Shown: positions 13,001 to 25,400, numbered from the stretch's first letter. The stretch: DNA of 64,000 bases from Isoetes taiwanensis (GCA_021234155.1 JAJEKV010000038.1:12924213-12988212); one strand, 5' to 3'. The notes: a model not told the origin generated them from the letters alone. Numbers and translations are program-made.

Positions 13001-13680
13001 ACATTGTTGGCAATGCGTAACTTCAAGTTAAGGGTAGCCTTTTAATAGTCAATGGAAGACATGCTCAAAGAAGTTATCTAGCATGATGCTCATGAAGATG
13101 TCAAATTATTTTGCACGCGGTATACTTGTTGGGCATTCTTAACTTCCAATTCAAATCTAGCTTGACTTTTCAATTTTCACCTTCTCCATTTTGATCTCGT
13201 CATTCAAAACACTCTATCGTAATCTACCGGTTGACTTGTGACAATCCATACAATACAACATCAATTTAAGTAATGACTCGACGCCATACCATTTTTTTTC
13301 AGCTTTTTACCTCTCGGGGTCCTAGCAATGCAAAAGCTGAGGTTATAATTGGAACTTGCTTGAGAATTTCACCATACATTGGCCAGAGATGTTGACCTAG
13401 TCTTCGACCAAGCATACAACCACATTGCCTAAGGGATGAATTAGAGCCAAGTCACGGCGGATATCATAGGCAAGAGGGATCTAAAAGGAATAAAATCAAT
13501 CAAGACATATCAAGTCTTGCCCCTGATTTGAAAGAACGATCAAGATCAATGAATAGGCTTTAAAAAGACTTTCTTTCTCTAGCCTTTTCCTCCCTCCTGT
13601 CTCGATTTTAGAAAAAAGGTATTTTGAATTCAACTATCGCCATCATTATCAAAGCTTAAGCTTAGAAAATTTATTTTCTA
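10026..13680. other. Unassigned region, partly GC-rich at 10.2-11.4 kb
   Basis: 10.2-11.4 kb is richer in G+C and CpG than its surroundings. It has overlapping open stretches on both strands: 10678-11097 on minus (139 codons, Ser/Lys-rich) and 11172-11426 minus against 11205-11486 plus. I recognise no domain in any of them and do not call a gene. 11.5-13.7 kb is AT-rich with no supported feature. Confidence 0.4.
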
Positions 13681-13719
13681 ATGGTAGGTGTCACTAAAAT
13701 AAGCTTCAATCATTCTATA

Positions 13720-13994
13720 GACCTAATAATTCCACCTAACAATAAACTACTTTGCCCCCATTCATCTCATATTTGGTATCGTTATGGATGTTGCACACAT
13801 TCCCTATGTGATTCACTTTCTTACACACAAAGAGCCGGGAAAGAGAAATGTTCGCGGCGACCATAGACCTAATAATTCCACCTAACAATAAACTACTTTG
13901 CCCCCCATTCATCTCATATTTGGTATCGTTATGGATGTTGCACACATTCCCTATGTGCTTCACTTTCTTACACACAAAGAAGGGAAAGAAATGC
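13720..13994. repeat. Two-copy tandem repeat, period 146 bp
   Basis: The unit starts gacctaataattccacctaa at 13720 and again at 13866. The copies are nearly identical for about 130 bases and are joined by a short GC-rich linker (about 13852-13865). Confidence 0.9.
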
Positions 13995-14688
13995 CGCATG
14001 GCCTTGGTCATGCATGATAAATTTCTTGTAAGACTAACTATTATACTGCAATCATAATAGCTATCCCAAGATATACATTAAAACATGCTTTAAGAGGATT
14101 AGAATATATTACAATCCCTTAAGAATCAAAATTTTTGGCTATAAGAAATGAAAAGAATCATGAAAGTGTGAACCTTATAATCCCCTACGGCAATCTTAAC
14201 TCAAATATTCAAAAGTTAGCTTTTGGTTTGGAAGGAAGGTATCGGTTTAAGGAAAATTCAATGTAATCACTAAAGAACACTCTTTAGCAACAAACCAAAT
14301 CTGAGAAAGGTTTAGGTAAAAGGCAGTTCAATAAACCACTAGAAATTGCACTCTAGCAACAACCCAAATTTAAGGCTTAGGCTTTAAGAATTGGCTCAAG
14401 GAAAAATCAGAATTTTGGGCTACCTGCAAATAAAGCATATGGCGTATGACATAAAATATAGAAGCTGTGTATTAAAGGAGACTGGCAGATTTGATATTTG
14501 TTGAAGCAAGAAATGAGGTCACAGATGGCTTGGACTAGTTTGTTGATGATCACTACGAAATTATTTCTTAAGTGCTTTACATATTCGGAGTTGATCATAT
14601 TGCAGAAGTGTTTCCTTAAGTGAGTCACACTGTAGCAAAGTAGATCCGTCTCTAATATGCAATCACAAAGAACAACTTTTTGCGTCGG

Positions 14689-15205
14689 TTGCAGTAGCCG
14701 AATTGCAGAAGTAATGGCAGGACAGAAACGTCTGTTTGAATCCCCTTCCGATGAGATGGTCATTGGGCAGATTCTTGATTGCCGCTAACGATGGTTCGCC
14801 TTTGCCTTGTGTCACTGCCCTCTTGCTGAAGTTCGCTGCTGCCGCTTTATATAGGTCAAGTACCTTTTCCTAAAGATTTGATGCCTCCTTGCTATTAAAA
14901 GATCTTGTCTTTTAATTTCATATGATCTTTAATATTCTAAGGCCATTGCCCCCCTTTTCAAAAGGTTTGCTTCCTTTCTTTTATAGCTAAAGTCGTACAT
15001 TATTGTAATAATAGGTGCCACTAGATAGTCGATACCCTTTCTTTGATTCCTTCAAAATCCTTGTAATACCATTTAAACCATTGTCTAATTTAACTACCAT
15101 TTCCTAGAGGCCCAAATAATATAACTTGGCTTAAATGGTTTGGCACATTTTGACTTTCTTTCTCATTCTCTTGCCTCCATAGCCACTCCTTCGAGCACCA
15201 TCATT
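14689..15205 (-). repeat. LTR-like repeat, copy 2
   Basis: Second copy of the repeat at 9430-9943, same orientation. On the minus strand it starts TGAAATGATGG and ends GGCTACTGCA. Upstream on that strand (15206-15260) there is again an acidic-looking coding end but no clean purine tract. The two copies could bracket one decayed element or be independent insertions. The 4.7 kb between them holds no recognisable pol, which favours independent insertions or heavy replacement. Confidence 0.5.
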
Positions 15206-18200
15206 TCAGAGTTGTCTCTGTTACTAGGGTGGGAGCAGCAAGACTTGATCGTCCTTGACATCTTTTGGTTCGGTTTTATGATGCCCTCAGCCGCCAACAT
15301 ATTCTTTGGCATCGTAACCATCTCAGAGGGACTAGTTTTTCAGTACAAGAGGGCCTCTCTCCTCTTCAATATGTAACCGTAAGAGAAGTCTGCAAGGTCA
15401 GGGCAACCCGCTTGCAAAAGCAATGGGCAATATACAGGGGAGGCAGAACAATCATTCTAGATCAATGGCATTCCAATCCTTGGACTAGCTACGTTTAGAT
15501 AACTTAAGTAGCACAAAATTATCCTTAGCATTAGCATTATCTTGTTCTTTGTACTTTTTGGGCTTCCATGCCCCTTTTATTGTTTGGGTCTCATGGCCAA
15601 TTTTGTCCCCATGGACACCTAAAAGCTATCTATCTATATCTCCTTGTTGCCAAAAAAGATTGTTTTTCCAAAAAATGGAGCAACTTCCTCCTTAGAATGG
15701 TTCCACAACAGCCCTTGTATCTTTTACAATAAGGGGCATGTCCATCATAGCACGGCGTGCACATAATATATATCAGCATACCTTAAAGGGGACAACCTTC
15801 TCTGTGCTGGCTGTGAAACATGGAAAGCACGGACCCATAAATAAAATGCTTGCTAAAAAATTATTACACAAAAAAGATTTTGGTGAGCATCTTGTCATGG
15901 CGCTTGGTCCGGAGAGGAGTTGGTTGTGAGTTCCACTTAATATGCATCCTCCAAAGTTGTCACCATCCAGAAATGATCTTGCTTTTGTGGCAGCTAAGTG
16001 CACATACATAATTGGAGTAACTGGAATAGAATTCAAGATATTGATACCTTTTCCCATCATTATAAGCAAAATCAAACGATTTTCATTTTGGACTGTAGCA
16101 ATTTACCTACTGAAACAACAGTTGTGCTCTTCGCTTACATGTTAGAATGGAAACCCTATTAACTCTTGGCTATGTGAAAAATCAACTAAGAAATAATCTC
16201 ATACATACGTGTAGCTGAGATAATTTACACAATGTTGCAGCTCATCAACATTGAAACCAATCTCATCCATTAGAACAATGTAATGTGTTGGCCTGGTTGT
16301 TTTCTGTAGGTTCATGTGTACATTCTAGAAGAGAATGTTTTGGTTACCTGCAAATTTAGCAAAATATGGTAATAAACCGGGGAGGGGGGGGGTCAAGTAA
16401 GCACTAAAATATTCTGGCTCATCGCACCACACCTATTATTTTCAGAAAGAATAAAAATCCAATTGAATGCATGCTCTATTAGTACAAGTTTCTTACATCC
16501 AACCAGTATATCGGACATAACAAAACTGGTTGTTAATAGTAGTCATGTATTCAAGTTAAAACCAATGTCCGGTCTGCTCAGCGCTCTTGGGTAGGTAGCA
16601 TTTAATCCATGCTGTAAACGAGCCTAAGTATTACTTCATCAAGGATCAGTGCCTAAGACTCCAGTTTATGTACCACCAGTATTAACCATTATTATCAATC
16701 CATTATTGGCAGTTTGCCACAACCCGATTACCTTAGTTATGAAATTACATGAATCTAGATAGAAAGATCACTACATCACATGCATTGCATTAGCAGAAAT
16801 GAGCTCCTAAGATCCTATATAATATGCAATAAAGGCACGTATTTATAACCAAAACATAAGGATGGTCATGTATTTACAACCAACACATATGAAAGGGTTT
16901 TCAAGGTCCCAACTATTATGCCAACAAGGCATGCATTAACACTTAGCTTAGCTGGTCCTAAACTTTATAGTGTATTTTTCGAGACCAAATATTCTGAAAT
17001 ATGCCTAACCCGGTCTGAATTGATGGCGATATGGCAAATCCATAAACATTTCCTACTGTTATAAGGATGTACTTCAACAAATTAAAGTAACCAGCATGAA
17101 TCCAGCTATTGCACGCAATTACTAGCATGACCAACAGCAACATGCAGCATTCTAAGGCACACTACTACCTAAGAATAAACGATGTCGATTTTTTGCAACT
17201 GTCTAGAAAGCCTATATGCATGCCAGAAGCTAACCTGCAATCTAAGAACTTAACATCTCTAACTGACTATGGAATAGACAGGCAAAATAACAACTTTAGT
17301 AAAAGCTAAGAGCGCCTAATATTATCTAAGCACAAGGTCACCTATTAGCGCTCTCCTCTTTTAATTCAAAACCTAGCCCATAAACATGCATAATAGCGTC
17401 AGGATCAATAAGAGTCGCATTTAATTAAAGTGGGTAAGATCCTGACATTTGGGCCTCATGTAGAAAAATGAAACTCATACTAAAAATTTTAGTTTTGCAT
17501 TGAATCATTGTTAGATTTTCACATCATACAAATCATACAACAAGAAATACAACAAGAACTGGCTCATGATACGGTTGAAAAGTTGACAAAAAACCAGGGC
17601 GGGGTGAGAGCGAAAGGGGGGAAGGAAATGGGAGAAGTTGGGAGAAGTCATGGAAGCTGGAGCAGATGGTTTCAGGCGCATTCGATCAATGGATCCTCCA
17701 TCCTTTATTATAAAGTTTTAGTGTATGTCGTGCATAAAACCCTAAAACTTTCGACGGCCCAGATTTCACTTAAAATTTTGGACGGTCCTTGATTTTGTGG
17801 GTCGATAGGGTTGGGGAGGTCGCGGATCGAGCAAAGATGCCTGGCTATGGCTATGGCTGTGAACCCTGAGTATATATGCATGCTAGCGAGGCGTGGGTTT
17901 CGCTCCAAATGATTTCAATAGCTAAACATCCCTTTCAGCTGCTTTGTTTGATTCCATCAATGACGTCTTGCATCCTTGCTCTTCCGACAGATGATCAAGC
18001 ACAAGAGTTGGACACTGGAATGAGATTCCGCTGGGACCAGTCCTATAAGAGATCTGCATTGTTGCCTTTGGTATTTTGGCATACCAGAAACCTTGAGATT
18101 GGACGCCGTAACCGATAGAGGAAGAATAAGAGAGATAGAGAAAGTCCTGATGCTTTAGTTCGTGTGTAGCTTTTATGCATCCACTGGTGGGAAGTAATAT

Positions 18201-18300
18201 CTTCTGAAGCTGGTTTCGTCATTGTGGATGCGATGCAAAAATCCAAAATATCATAACCCAGATCACTGTGTTAGAGCGGCGAGCTGAGATTGACATCCAA
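15206..18300. other. Unassigned AT-rich region
   Basis: No supported gene. 15265-15498 (+) has a basic 77-codon open stretch ending in a QWHSNPW phrase that might be a decayed retroelement integrase tail, but the match is too weak to call. Around 17715-17800 is a telo-box-like aaaaccctaaaa next to a site II-like ggccca, a pairing common in plant housekeeping promoters; no gene can be attached to it. Confidence 0.4.
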
Positions 18301-18308
18301 GCTAAGGG

Positions 18309-19167
18309 TGTTCTTTGAGCAATCTTCATGTAGTTATGCCACACCTTTGGCAGTCTCGGATCTCAAGTGCCTTACTCTACTCTTCTCAGCTTCCCAGGTC
18401 GAGTGCTTCTCCCAAGTTTCCCTCTTGCCTTGGTTGTTTACACTGCAAAAGGCTTTTGTAGTTGCTCAGATATCTTATGATGCATTTAAAAGCAGGGATT
18501 TTTATGTTCGGCGCTACTGGCAACAACAGTATTGCGATGCAGTATTCCTTTGTAAACATGCAATATATGTAAACATGCAATATGGTTTCTTCATTTTATT
18601 TATGGAGATGGATGGGAAGTAACTGTAAATGTTGTGGTGGCTTTTGATTATTGCATTCTTCATTGCCCTTTCCTCTAAGTACTTGAGCAATTCATGTGCA
18701 CGTAGAGACACTGACAGATTCCCAACTTCCTGCAGAAATGTTCTTTGAGCAATCTTCATGTAGTTATGCCACACCTTTGGCAGTCTCGGATCTCAAGTGC
18801 CTTACTCTACTCTTCTCAGCTTCCCAGGTCGAGTGCTTCTCCCAAGTTTCCCTCTTGCCTTGGTTGTTTACACTGCAAAAGGCTTTTGTAGTTGCTCAGA
18901 TATCTTATGATGCATTTAAAAGCAGGGATTTTTTATGTTCGGCGCTACTGGCAACAACAGTATTGCGATGCAGTATTCCTTTGTAAACATGCAATATATG
19001 TAAACATGCAATATGGTTTCTTCATTTTATTTATGGATGGATGGGAAGTAACTGTAAATGTTGTGGTGGCTTTTGATTATTGCATTCTTCATTGCCCTTT
19101 CCTCTAAGTACTTGAGCAATTCATGTGCACGTAGAGACACTGACAGATTCCCAACTTCCTGCAGAAA
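18309..19167. repeat. Recent two-copy tandem duplication, period 430 bp
   Basis: Copy 1 is 18309-18738 and copy 2 is 18739-19167. Both begin tgttctttgagcaatcttca and end ttcccaacttcctgcagaaa. They differ by a one-base T-run change near 18932 and a 4-base ATGG/GATG difference near 19036, otherwise essentially identical. The open stretches in it simply repeat and are not evidence of a gene. Confidence 0.95.
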
Positions 19168-20680
19168 AGACTCCTGGACTGCCATGCTTCTTTCCAACTT
19201 GGAGCCTTGCCTCCACTCCTTTAGTTACCAGGCTCTTTATATCTGTATATTTATCTTGGGGTATCCAGCTGATAAAGTTTGCTTATTGCAAATCCATGTA
19301 GATAATGCCAAATTTTGAAGGATGCGTCGAGAGCAAACTCTCTTAGATATATTGGGTGCTGGGAAAACTTATTGTAGTGTTGCCATGCAGCATGGTAAGA
19401 GATGATGCAAACCTGACAAAAAGAGCCTGGATGAAAAGTTGAGGTAAAAATTACATCCTTGATTTTCATTGGATGTCGTTTCAGAAGATGATCCTGATCC
19501 ATCTCTTCTTGCGATGGTCTCACATATTTGCATCCATCTTCTGGCACAAAACGCATTTTATAACTTAGTTTGCAAAGCTTATTGTTAACTCTATTGTGGG
19601 CTAGAGGAAGATGCTCAGTTTAAACAGCTAAAGCATTCAGAAAGTATGGCTAAGAGGCACTCTTTTAACCCAGGATCTGGATACTGGAATCATGGGCAAA
19701 ATAGGGTGCAGGAATTAGTGTTTTATGATGTAAAAGGCTGTGTGATTTGTGGCTAGGGCTTGCCGGATGAACGCATAGCGGATTGAAGCAGGGCTATGGT
19801 GAGATTCCGCTGGGATCAGTCCTATAAAAGATCAGTTTAAACAGCTAAAGCATTCAGAAAGTATGGCTAAGATCATTGGTAACAGTTTCCTACTGCCCTT
19901 TCATGTTGAGATTTCCCTCTGTTAAAATTGTGATGTTTGCATGTGGAAAGATAAGATTTGCTATTAGCAAAGTGAAATTAACCTGAAAACTATTTTGTCT
20001 AGGCATTTCGTTTGTCAAAACATGCAGATAGGTAATAGATTTTGTAAGTGTGAATGGAGCAGCACATTACATGCATGAGCATTTTCATAATTTCTATGGT
20101 TACTGTTCCTATGGATCCCTCGCGTTTTAACAAGACTACCATTGTTATTCTGCTTCTTTTATTGATAATGTTTATATATTTTGCTCAATAAATGATTTTT
20201 GACAGTAATATCCTAATGCATATGTCTCCATTCATGCTTTTCGATCCACAATCCTTAGGAAGTTCTACACACAATTTTAGAACTACAATCTTCACGATTC
20301 TAAGGAAATTCTATATACAAGTTTAAAACTATAATGTTATGCTTTGAAATATAGGACAACTTGAAAAAAACGTTCTTGACGTGATATATAGTAATATAAT
20401 GATTCTAAATAAGCATTTTATTATACCATTTACACATGGAAACTTTGTATTGGCTTATAAATATTTCTTAGCAATCAATGGGGTCCAACAGTGAGGGCCA
20501 AGAAGGTTAGGGTACAACAGGTACAACGGGCCATGGGTATTGAGCTAGAAGCTAGAAGGCCGCCTGCCATCTCTAATATGTTCTTCCCCAATGCCATAAC
20601 CGACTCCGTCGTTGGTTATTTTGCAAGGTACAAAAGAATGGCGGTGGTTGGTTTTTTGGCTTGGCTTTCCCCATGAGTGG
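19168..20680. other. Mosaic repeat-rich stretch upstream of a Helitron-type end
   Basis: The phrase cagtttaaacagctaaagca occurs at 19617 and again at 19834. The second copy is fused to gagattccgctggga...cagtcctataa, which also occurs at 18020. The segment at 19800 is therefore patched from two nearby sequences. A 101-codon minus-strand open stretch at 19251-19556 has no recognisable domain. Confidence 0.5.
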
Positions 20681-20684
20681 CAAA

Positions 20685-20880
20685 GACTGTACAATGGATT
20701 GTATCCCAAAAGGCCATTATGATTAAAGTTTTGAACACACGAAAATAAATATAAAAAGTAGGTTAATGGCAGACACTGTACAATGGATTATATAGAGAGA
20801 TTATCACTTGAATGAACGTCAGAAAAGGCCCTTATTATTAAAGTTTTGAACACATGGAAAATAAATACGAAAAGTAGCTT
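20685..20880. repeat. Imperfect two-copy repeat, spacing about 90-115 bp
   Basis: Two units carry the phrase ctgtacaatggatt (20687 and 20776) followed by aaaaggcc and ttaaagttttgaacaca. They lie directly before the Helitron-type terminus and may belong to the same element. Confidence 0.6.
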
Positions 20881-20899
20881 TCTCATTGCTGAATTATTA

Positions 20900-20947
20900 T
20901 TTATAGGTTTTCAAACTATGCCCAGCAACGCTGGGCACCCTAACTAG
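20900..20947 (+). mobile_element. Helitron-type 3' terminus
   Basis: A hairpin with a 7-bp GC stem and AAC loop (GCCCAGC-AAC-GCTGGGC, 20920-20936) is followed by ACCCTAA and CTAG, with T as the next base (20948). A short hairpin a few bases before CTRR and insertion before a T is the standard 3' end of Helitron rolling-circle transposons. AT-rich sequence precedes the hairpin, as is usual. No Rep/helicase gene is present, so any element would be non-autonomous. The 5' TC end was not located. Confidence 0.65.
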
Positions 20948-21701
20948 TATCGTAATAAACTTAAGCCCAGCATTAAGACAGTCACTATAGAAGAGCCCCG
21001 CTCTGCTGGAAGGACCCAATCAAGATTCTGTGGCAGAAAAATCTGGCAGGCAAAACGCTCAACATACCGATTCTGATCTAGCATCAAGAAGGTTTATTTG
21101 AAGAAAAAAACCCAAGTGCAGGATCTGCCTTTCAGGCTTTCTTGCATCTTGAAGCCCCTTTCTTCTTTTCTTTAACATGCTTCTTTCGTTCAGGATCAAG
21201 GCACAAGAGGGCAAAACAAGGATCATATTGATTTTAATTCTAGCATGAAGCACATGTATAATAAGAAGAGGAAGATTGAGGAGCATGCTGATTCCGGATC
21301 TCATTTTGACAGCAATGTATTGAAGAAAGAAAGAAAGCCTATTCCAAAGCAAGCATCAAGATCGAAAGGCAGAGCAAAATAAATCCGAGAGGGCAAAATG
21401 AAGCCCGTGTTGGTTCTGAATCTGGTTCTATAGCATCAAGCAGCTCAAGAAGACGCAGATTTTTTTCGGAAAGAGTGTACTTCCAGAATCAGGCTTAAGA
21501 ATCGAGATCCTTCACCATACTAAAAAACAGAAAAAATATTCCAGAGGGAAGATTGTTACAGTTTGAAGCTCCCAAATCCTTTCGTAATTGCTCACATGGC
21601 ATGATCTTCTCATTTTCCATGATACTGCTTGACTCTTGGCCTGGGAAAGCATAGCGGAGCTCTTGAAGCTTGTATTTGCCGGATTGGGAACCTGGAAATG
21701 G

Positions 21702-21856
21702 ATGGCTCCACCGACCGCTGCAGCATCTCCTTCTTTGAACAAAAGAGCTGTAAAGAAAACACCGGAGAAGAGCCCTGTTCTTAGACATTCCTCCGCCATA
21801 GCCGTTCATGCTCCCCCACGGCCATTCCAAAAAACTCTCCCGGAAAAGTTTTTCAG
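21702..21856 (+). CDS. Possible first exon of an unknown gene
   Basis: An ATG at 21702 opens a 51-codon Ser/Pro/Lys-rich stretch (MAPPTAAASPSLNKRAVKKT at its start) ending at a good splice donor TTTTTCAG|GTACGTAA at 21856/21857. The composition resembles a disordered, basic N-terminus. No following exon could be joined with confidence and no family is recognised. It could be a gene fragment caught in a transposon. Confidence 0.2.
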
Positions 21857-21869
21857 GTACGTAATTTGA

Positions 21870-23516
21870 AGCAAACGTTTATTACGTTTGATATTTTCAG
21901 GCGGTCGAGATTCCGCCGGAAAATTTCTCGGCGGCCCCGCCATCAGCTGGCAGCACCGTCTCCAAATGTTCACGCAGAATCTCTCCCCCTCAAAATTATC
22001 TAATACTAGATTCTTAGGATCTTAGGTTCGCTTCAAGAATTGCCGCCAGGATCTTAGCATCGCTTCAAGAACTGCCACTTCAAGAACTTGAAAAAATGCA
22101 GCAAGAAAAGGAGAAAAACACTTCTACAAGTCGACTTCTGCATCTACAGGTCGGCTTCCGCATCCGAATGTAAACCCAATATAGGTCAGCTTCTACAGGT
22201 AGCTTCTACATGCTTTGCCAGTTCTGAGCTTCTGCCGTTCCCAAACTTTGTTTGAAACCTTGCAAGCCCCTTGTTCTACCATTTCTAAGCTTCATAACCC
22301 TTCCTTAGTTTCTAGCTTTCTTGCGTAACCGTTGGCAGTGTAGATGAAAGTAAACCTAGAGTCAACAATGGACCCATCAAAGACGGGACAATCCTTGCCC
22401 ACATTAGAACGCTTCAAAACTAGAATACAGATGCTTCTGAAGCTTGTTTAACGTAGACCTTTAGGAACGATTCAAATGCAGATGCTTCCGAAACTTGTTT
22501 AATCCTATGGCAGATCTTTAGGAGATCTCTTAGATTCGAATCTTACTCCTTATCTAGCTAAGGCCGATCTTGATAAGAGAAACCTCGAATGCTACTCTTC
22601 TACGCTAGCCCCTTGGCCAAGGCAGTCGTTCCGTGCACCGTTTTGGCCATAGGGCCACCATTCTTCCTTTTCCTTCCCTATTTTGCCATAGCCAAACCTC
22701 TATTCTGCTCTTCATGGGTCCTCCATTAGTTGCCTCTCCTAGATCCTTATCCCCTGCCCTCTTTGATTTGGAGTTTCAATTCTGTCCCGCTCACCTTCAA
22801 TTGTCCACCATTTTTATCTTGCCTTCGTTCCATTGCCTTTATTTTATTTTTTCCCTTTTCCATGAAGGATGATCCGTCGATTCGGTCCCGGTTCCTTCCT
22901 CCTTGCTGATTCCTCCTAAAACTTTTGGCATGGTGGAGCATCAGATTTATAGATCTGCACATCCCAGGCTTTAAATCTTTCATACAGAACAGGGCTGCAA
23001 ATATTTAAGAAAAGGCGAGAGAGCAAATCTTTGCGTCCTTGCTCCTTATGATCGTTTTGCTAAATCTGGTTTCTTCTTCGAGAACATGGCATGGACTCTG
23101 CCAATACTTGTGAGAGGCACATTCTGATACGAGAAACTTAAATGGAAGCTTATATCCTCCAAAAAGCTACGACGGCTTTCCAAGAAGCTTCAAGTGGTAC
23201 AACGGGATCGACCCAAAGATGTGTACCAAAATTCAAAATTTAGATTTGGGGGATAAAAAGAAAGGTATGCGTTTTTCACCCTGAGCTACATTTCTTAACC
23301 TGACTGTAGATTTAGCTCATTCTTCACAGTAAGTAGCATATTAACTGACCTGATTAGGAGCTCTACCAGTTTGGGCATTTTGCATTGCTTCACCATTATT
23401 TGGTCTTTCATCGGCCCTGATCAATGTAGTAGCCTCTAATATGTTCTTGATTTTTTGAACTCTGCTTGAAATTTGTTTGGAAACTCCAACTCTTACTTGA
23501 CCCTTGTCCCTATGGA
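21870..23516. other. Unassigned region with short internal repeats
   Basis: Short repeated phrases occur at 22020-22085 (aggatcttag...cgcttcaaga) and 22425-22495 (cagatgcttc.gaa.cttgtttaa). Open stretches on both strands at 22633-22983 have no recognisable content. Confidence 0.4.
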
Positions 23517-23538
23517 CAAAGAAGAAAACATTAAAGGA
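23517..23538. repeat. Target-site duplication, left copy (LINE with TTCC tail)
   Basis: Twenty-two bases beginning caaagaagaaaacattaaag are repeated exactly at 25401-25422. They flank the minus-strand LINE and mark its insertion. Confidence 0.95.
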
Positions 23539-24125
23539 AGGAAGGAAGGAAGGAAGTATATTTTAACGTCCGCGGAGGCCAAACTTGACCTATGAGACGG
23601 TACATGCAGTACACAAAGCAGATAAAACCACACCAAAAAGACAAATGCTACTATACAATGTGTCCCTACTACTGAGATGAAAAAACTCCCACATGGGAGG
23701 AAAAACCCTAGTAGTAGACTCTCAGATCCCTTGTCCTGTAAGGGATTCTCTGACGGTAGAGACTTGCAAAATGTAGGATGCGAGGCGTTGCAACCATTGG
23801 CGATGCCAAAGAATTGATGCGGCCGGTGCTTTGAGCATCTAAGATCGGCATGTGTTGCTTTCGGATATGCGTATATGCGGACACTCTTGCGAGCATGGTG
23901 CTCATCCTCTATTGTCGCGCATGTGGCAACAACGGCATATTCTCTCATGCCGGGGATTCTCGCCCTCCATCGTAGTTTAAAGACTGTTTCAATTCCGGAG
24001 ATGATGGGATCCACGTCCTCACGGAGGCAATAGCTCTCCGTTTCTTCATAGATATATGCGCTTTCAAAATCTTGGTGTGGGCCATGTTCGGTGTTGGATT
24101 AACTAGCGTGTGGTAGTGCTGCGTT

Positions 24126-24536
24126 TTAGGCTTTGCACGAGTGGTCGCATCCCACAGTGGTGGCAAAGCGTTCATTTAGGTGTGTGCGACTTGTCCACGG
24201 GCATCGAGGCATAGCCACAATCTGGCGGTAGTCTATAGACCCGTTGCGAACCACCCACGGCGATTGCTCTGCCATACCCTCTTCGGTCGTTGTGGCTCTT
24301 GTGCCAATAACAAAGCCCTCGAGGGAAGGCGTTGTGCATCCATCTTTGGTGACCTTGTGGAAATATGCAAGATGTGCAGCATAGCGGAATGTTGGGGGGC
24401 GAACCCGTCTCATATAGCAAAATCTGATAAGGCAGGTGTCCTTGATACCTGGGACGTATGTTAAGAAGGCCTTTTGCACCCTCTCTAGCTTATCGGGTGT
24501 TCTTGCCAATTCTTTGGACCCCGGACCTCTACCCAT
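24126..24536 (-). pseudogene. C-terminal region of the TTCC-tailed LINE ORF
   Basis: A 136-codon minus-strand stretch. It contains ERVQKAFLTYVPGIKDT, the connection region that in related plant LINEs follows the polymerase (V-Q-K-x-F-L-x3-L-G-V-x3-T). It is followed by a Cys/His-rich part. It lies downstream of the RT in the expected order and was used to set the element's orientation. Confidence 0.6.
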
Positions 24537-24699
24537 ACAACAATCTTGGTTCAGCGAGTGCTCACGAGCGGTGTGCTCACGTGCCCGATCACATAGGTCT
24601 ATACGTAATAGCTATTCTGATAGCATACTGGCTGACCGATCTTTCCACCACATCATCCCATAACATGCTAGCGCCAAAAGTCGATTTCGGATACTTGAA

Positions 24700-25398
24700 G
24701 GTCCTTACAACATCCACCTTCGTCCTCGTAATAGAGATCACGGGATATCATCTTCGCGAGGAGAGGACTGCCGGGGAGCTTAGTTTTCGCGGGTTCACCG
24801 TCATTTCTGTTGTGTCCACGAGAACCCACTAAGAGCGTCCAAATCTTTGCTGCATACTCACCGGGTATGGAATAGCAAGTCTACATCATCGCATAGAGCA
24901 ATTGCCTTATCTTGTATGCCTCACGGTAGCTGCGGGCCACCGCCCATGTTCTTGCATCGGGTCTCCAACTTGTCAATGTAGAGACCAAAGCGTTGGAGAT
25001 AACGGACATCCCTGTTGAACCCCTATGGTGCTAGCAACTTCGCTGATCGATCACGGCAATGCAGCATATATCCCATCATAGAGTCTATAGATGACATTTT
25101 GTAAGTCACGTGGGGCATGCACGATTGCGCAAAATTTGCCACAACAGTCCCGAGGGACCGTATCATATATGCCATCTTGAAATCACACGGCCGATCTGAG
25201 GTCAAGCCGCGCATTGCGAGTAGCTTCCATAAAGATTCTGAGAGTGAATATATGGTCGATTGTGGAGTGGGCAGGGCGAAACCCCGCCTGACCAACTGCA
25301 CGCACTCCAGCTTCCTCAGCCCATTGAGTTAACTTCTTCTCCACCACACCTGCTAAAAGCTTTGCGAGTAAAAGGGGCAAACCAGTTTGTCTATTCAT
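24700..25398 (-). pseudogene. Reverse transcriptase of the TTCC-tailed LINE
   Basis: Read on the minus strand. The start reads LAKLLAGVVEKKLTQW, then GQAGFRPAHSTIDHIFTLR (about 25235-25310), the conserved F-R-x3-S-x2-D-x-I phrase of non-LTR reverse transcriptases. VQQGCPLSPTL lies at about 25000-25030. The catalytic box is at about 24880-24905 and reads CDDVDLL where A/Y-DD is expected, so the aromatic residue before Asp-Asp is changed. Several frame changes and stops. The N-terminal RT motifs and endonuclease are absent because of truncation. Confidence 0.8.
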
Positions 25399-25400
25399 AC

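Larger units (their letters stand above)
23539..25400 (-). mobile_element. 5'-truncated LINE with (TTCC)n tail
   Basis: A 1.86-kb non-LTR element on the minus strand. It has reverse transcriptase at its 5' side, a C-terminal region, and a 3' tail of TTCC tetranucleotides (seen as AGGA repeats at 23533-23556). Perfect 22-bp target duplications flank it. The endonuclease is missing, so the copy is 5'-truncated, the common outcome of target-primed reverse transcription. A related longer copy lies at 34.2-37.4 kb. A tetranucleotide tail instead of poly-A separates this family from the L1 at 1-6 kb. Confidence 0.9.

Noticed and set aside
18290-19107. Repeated 71-110-codon open stretches
   Set aside because: They are the same sequence in the tandem duplication, with no domain or codon evidence.
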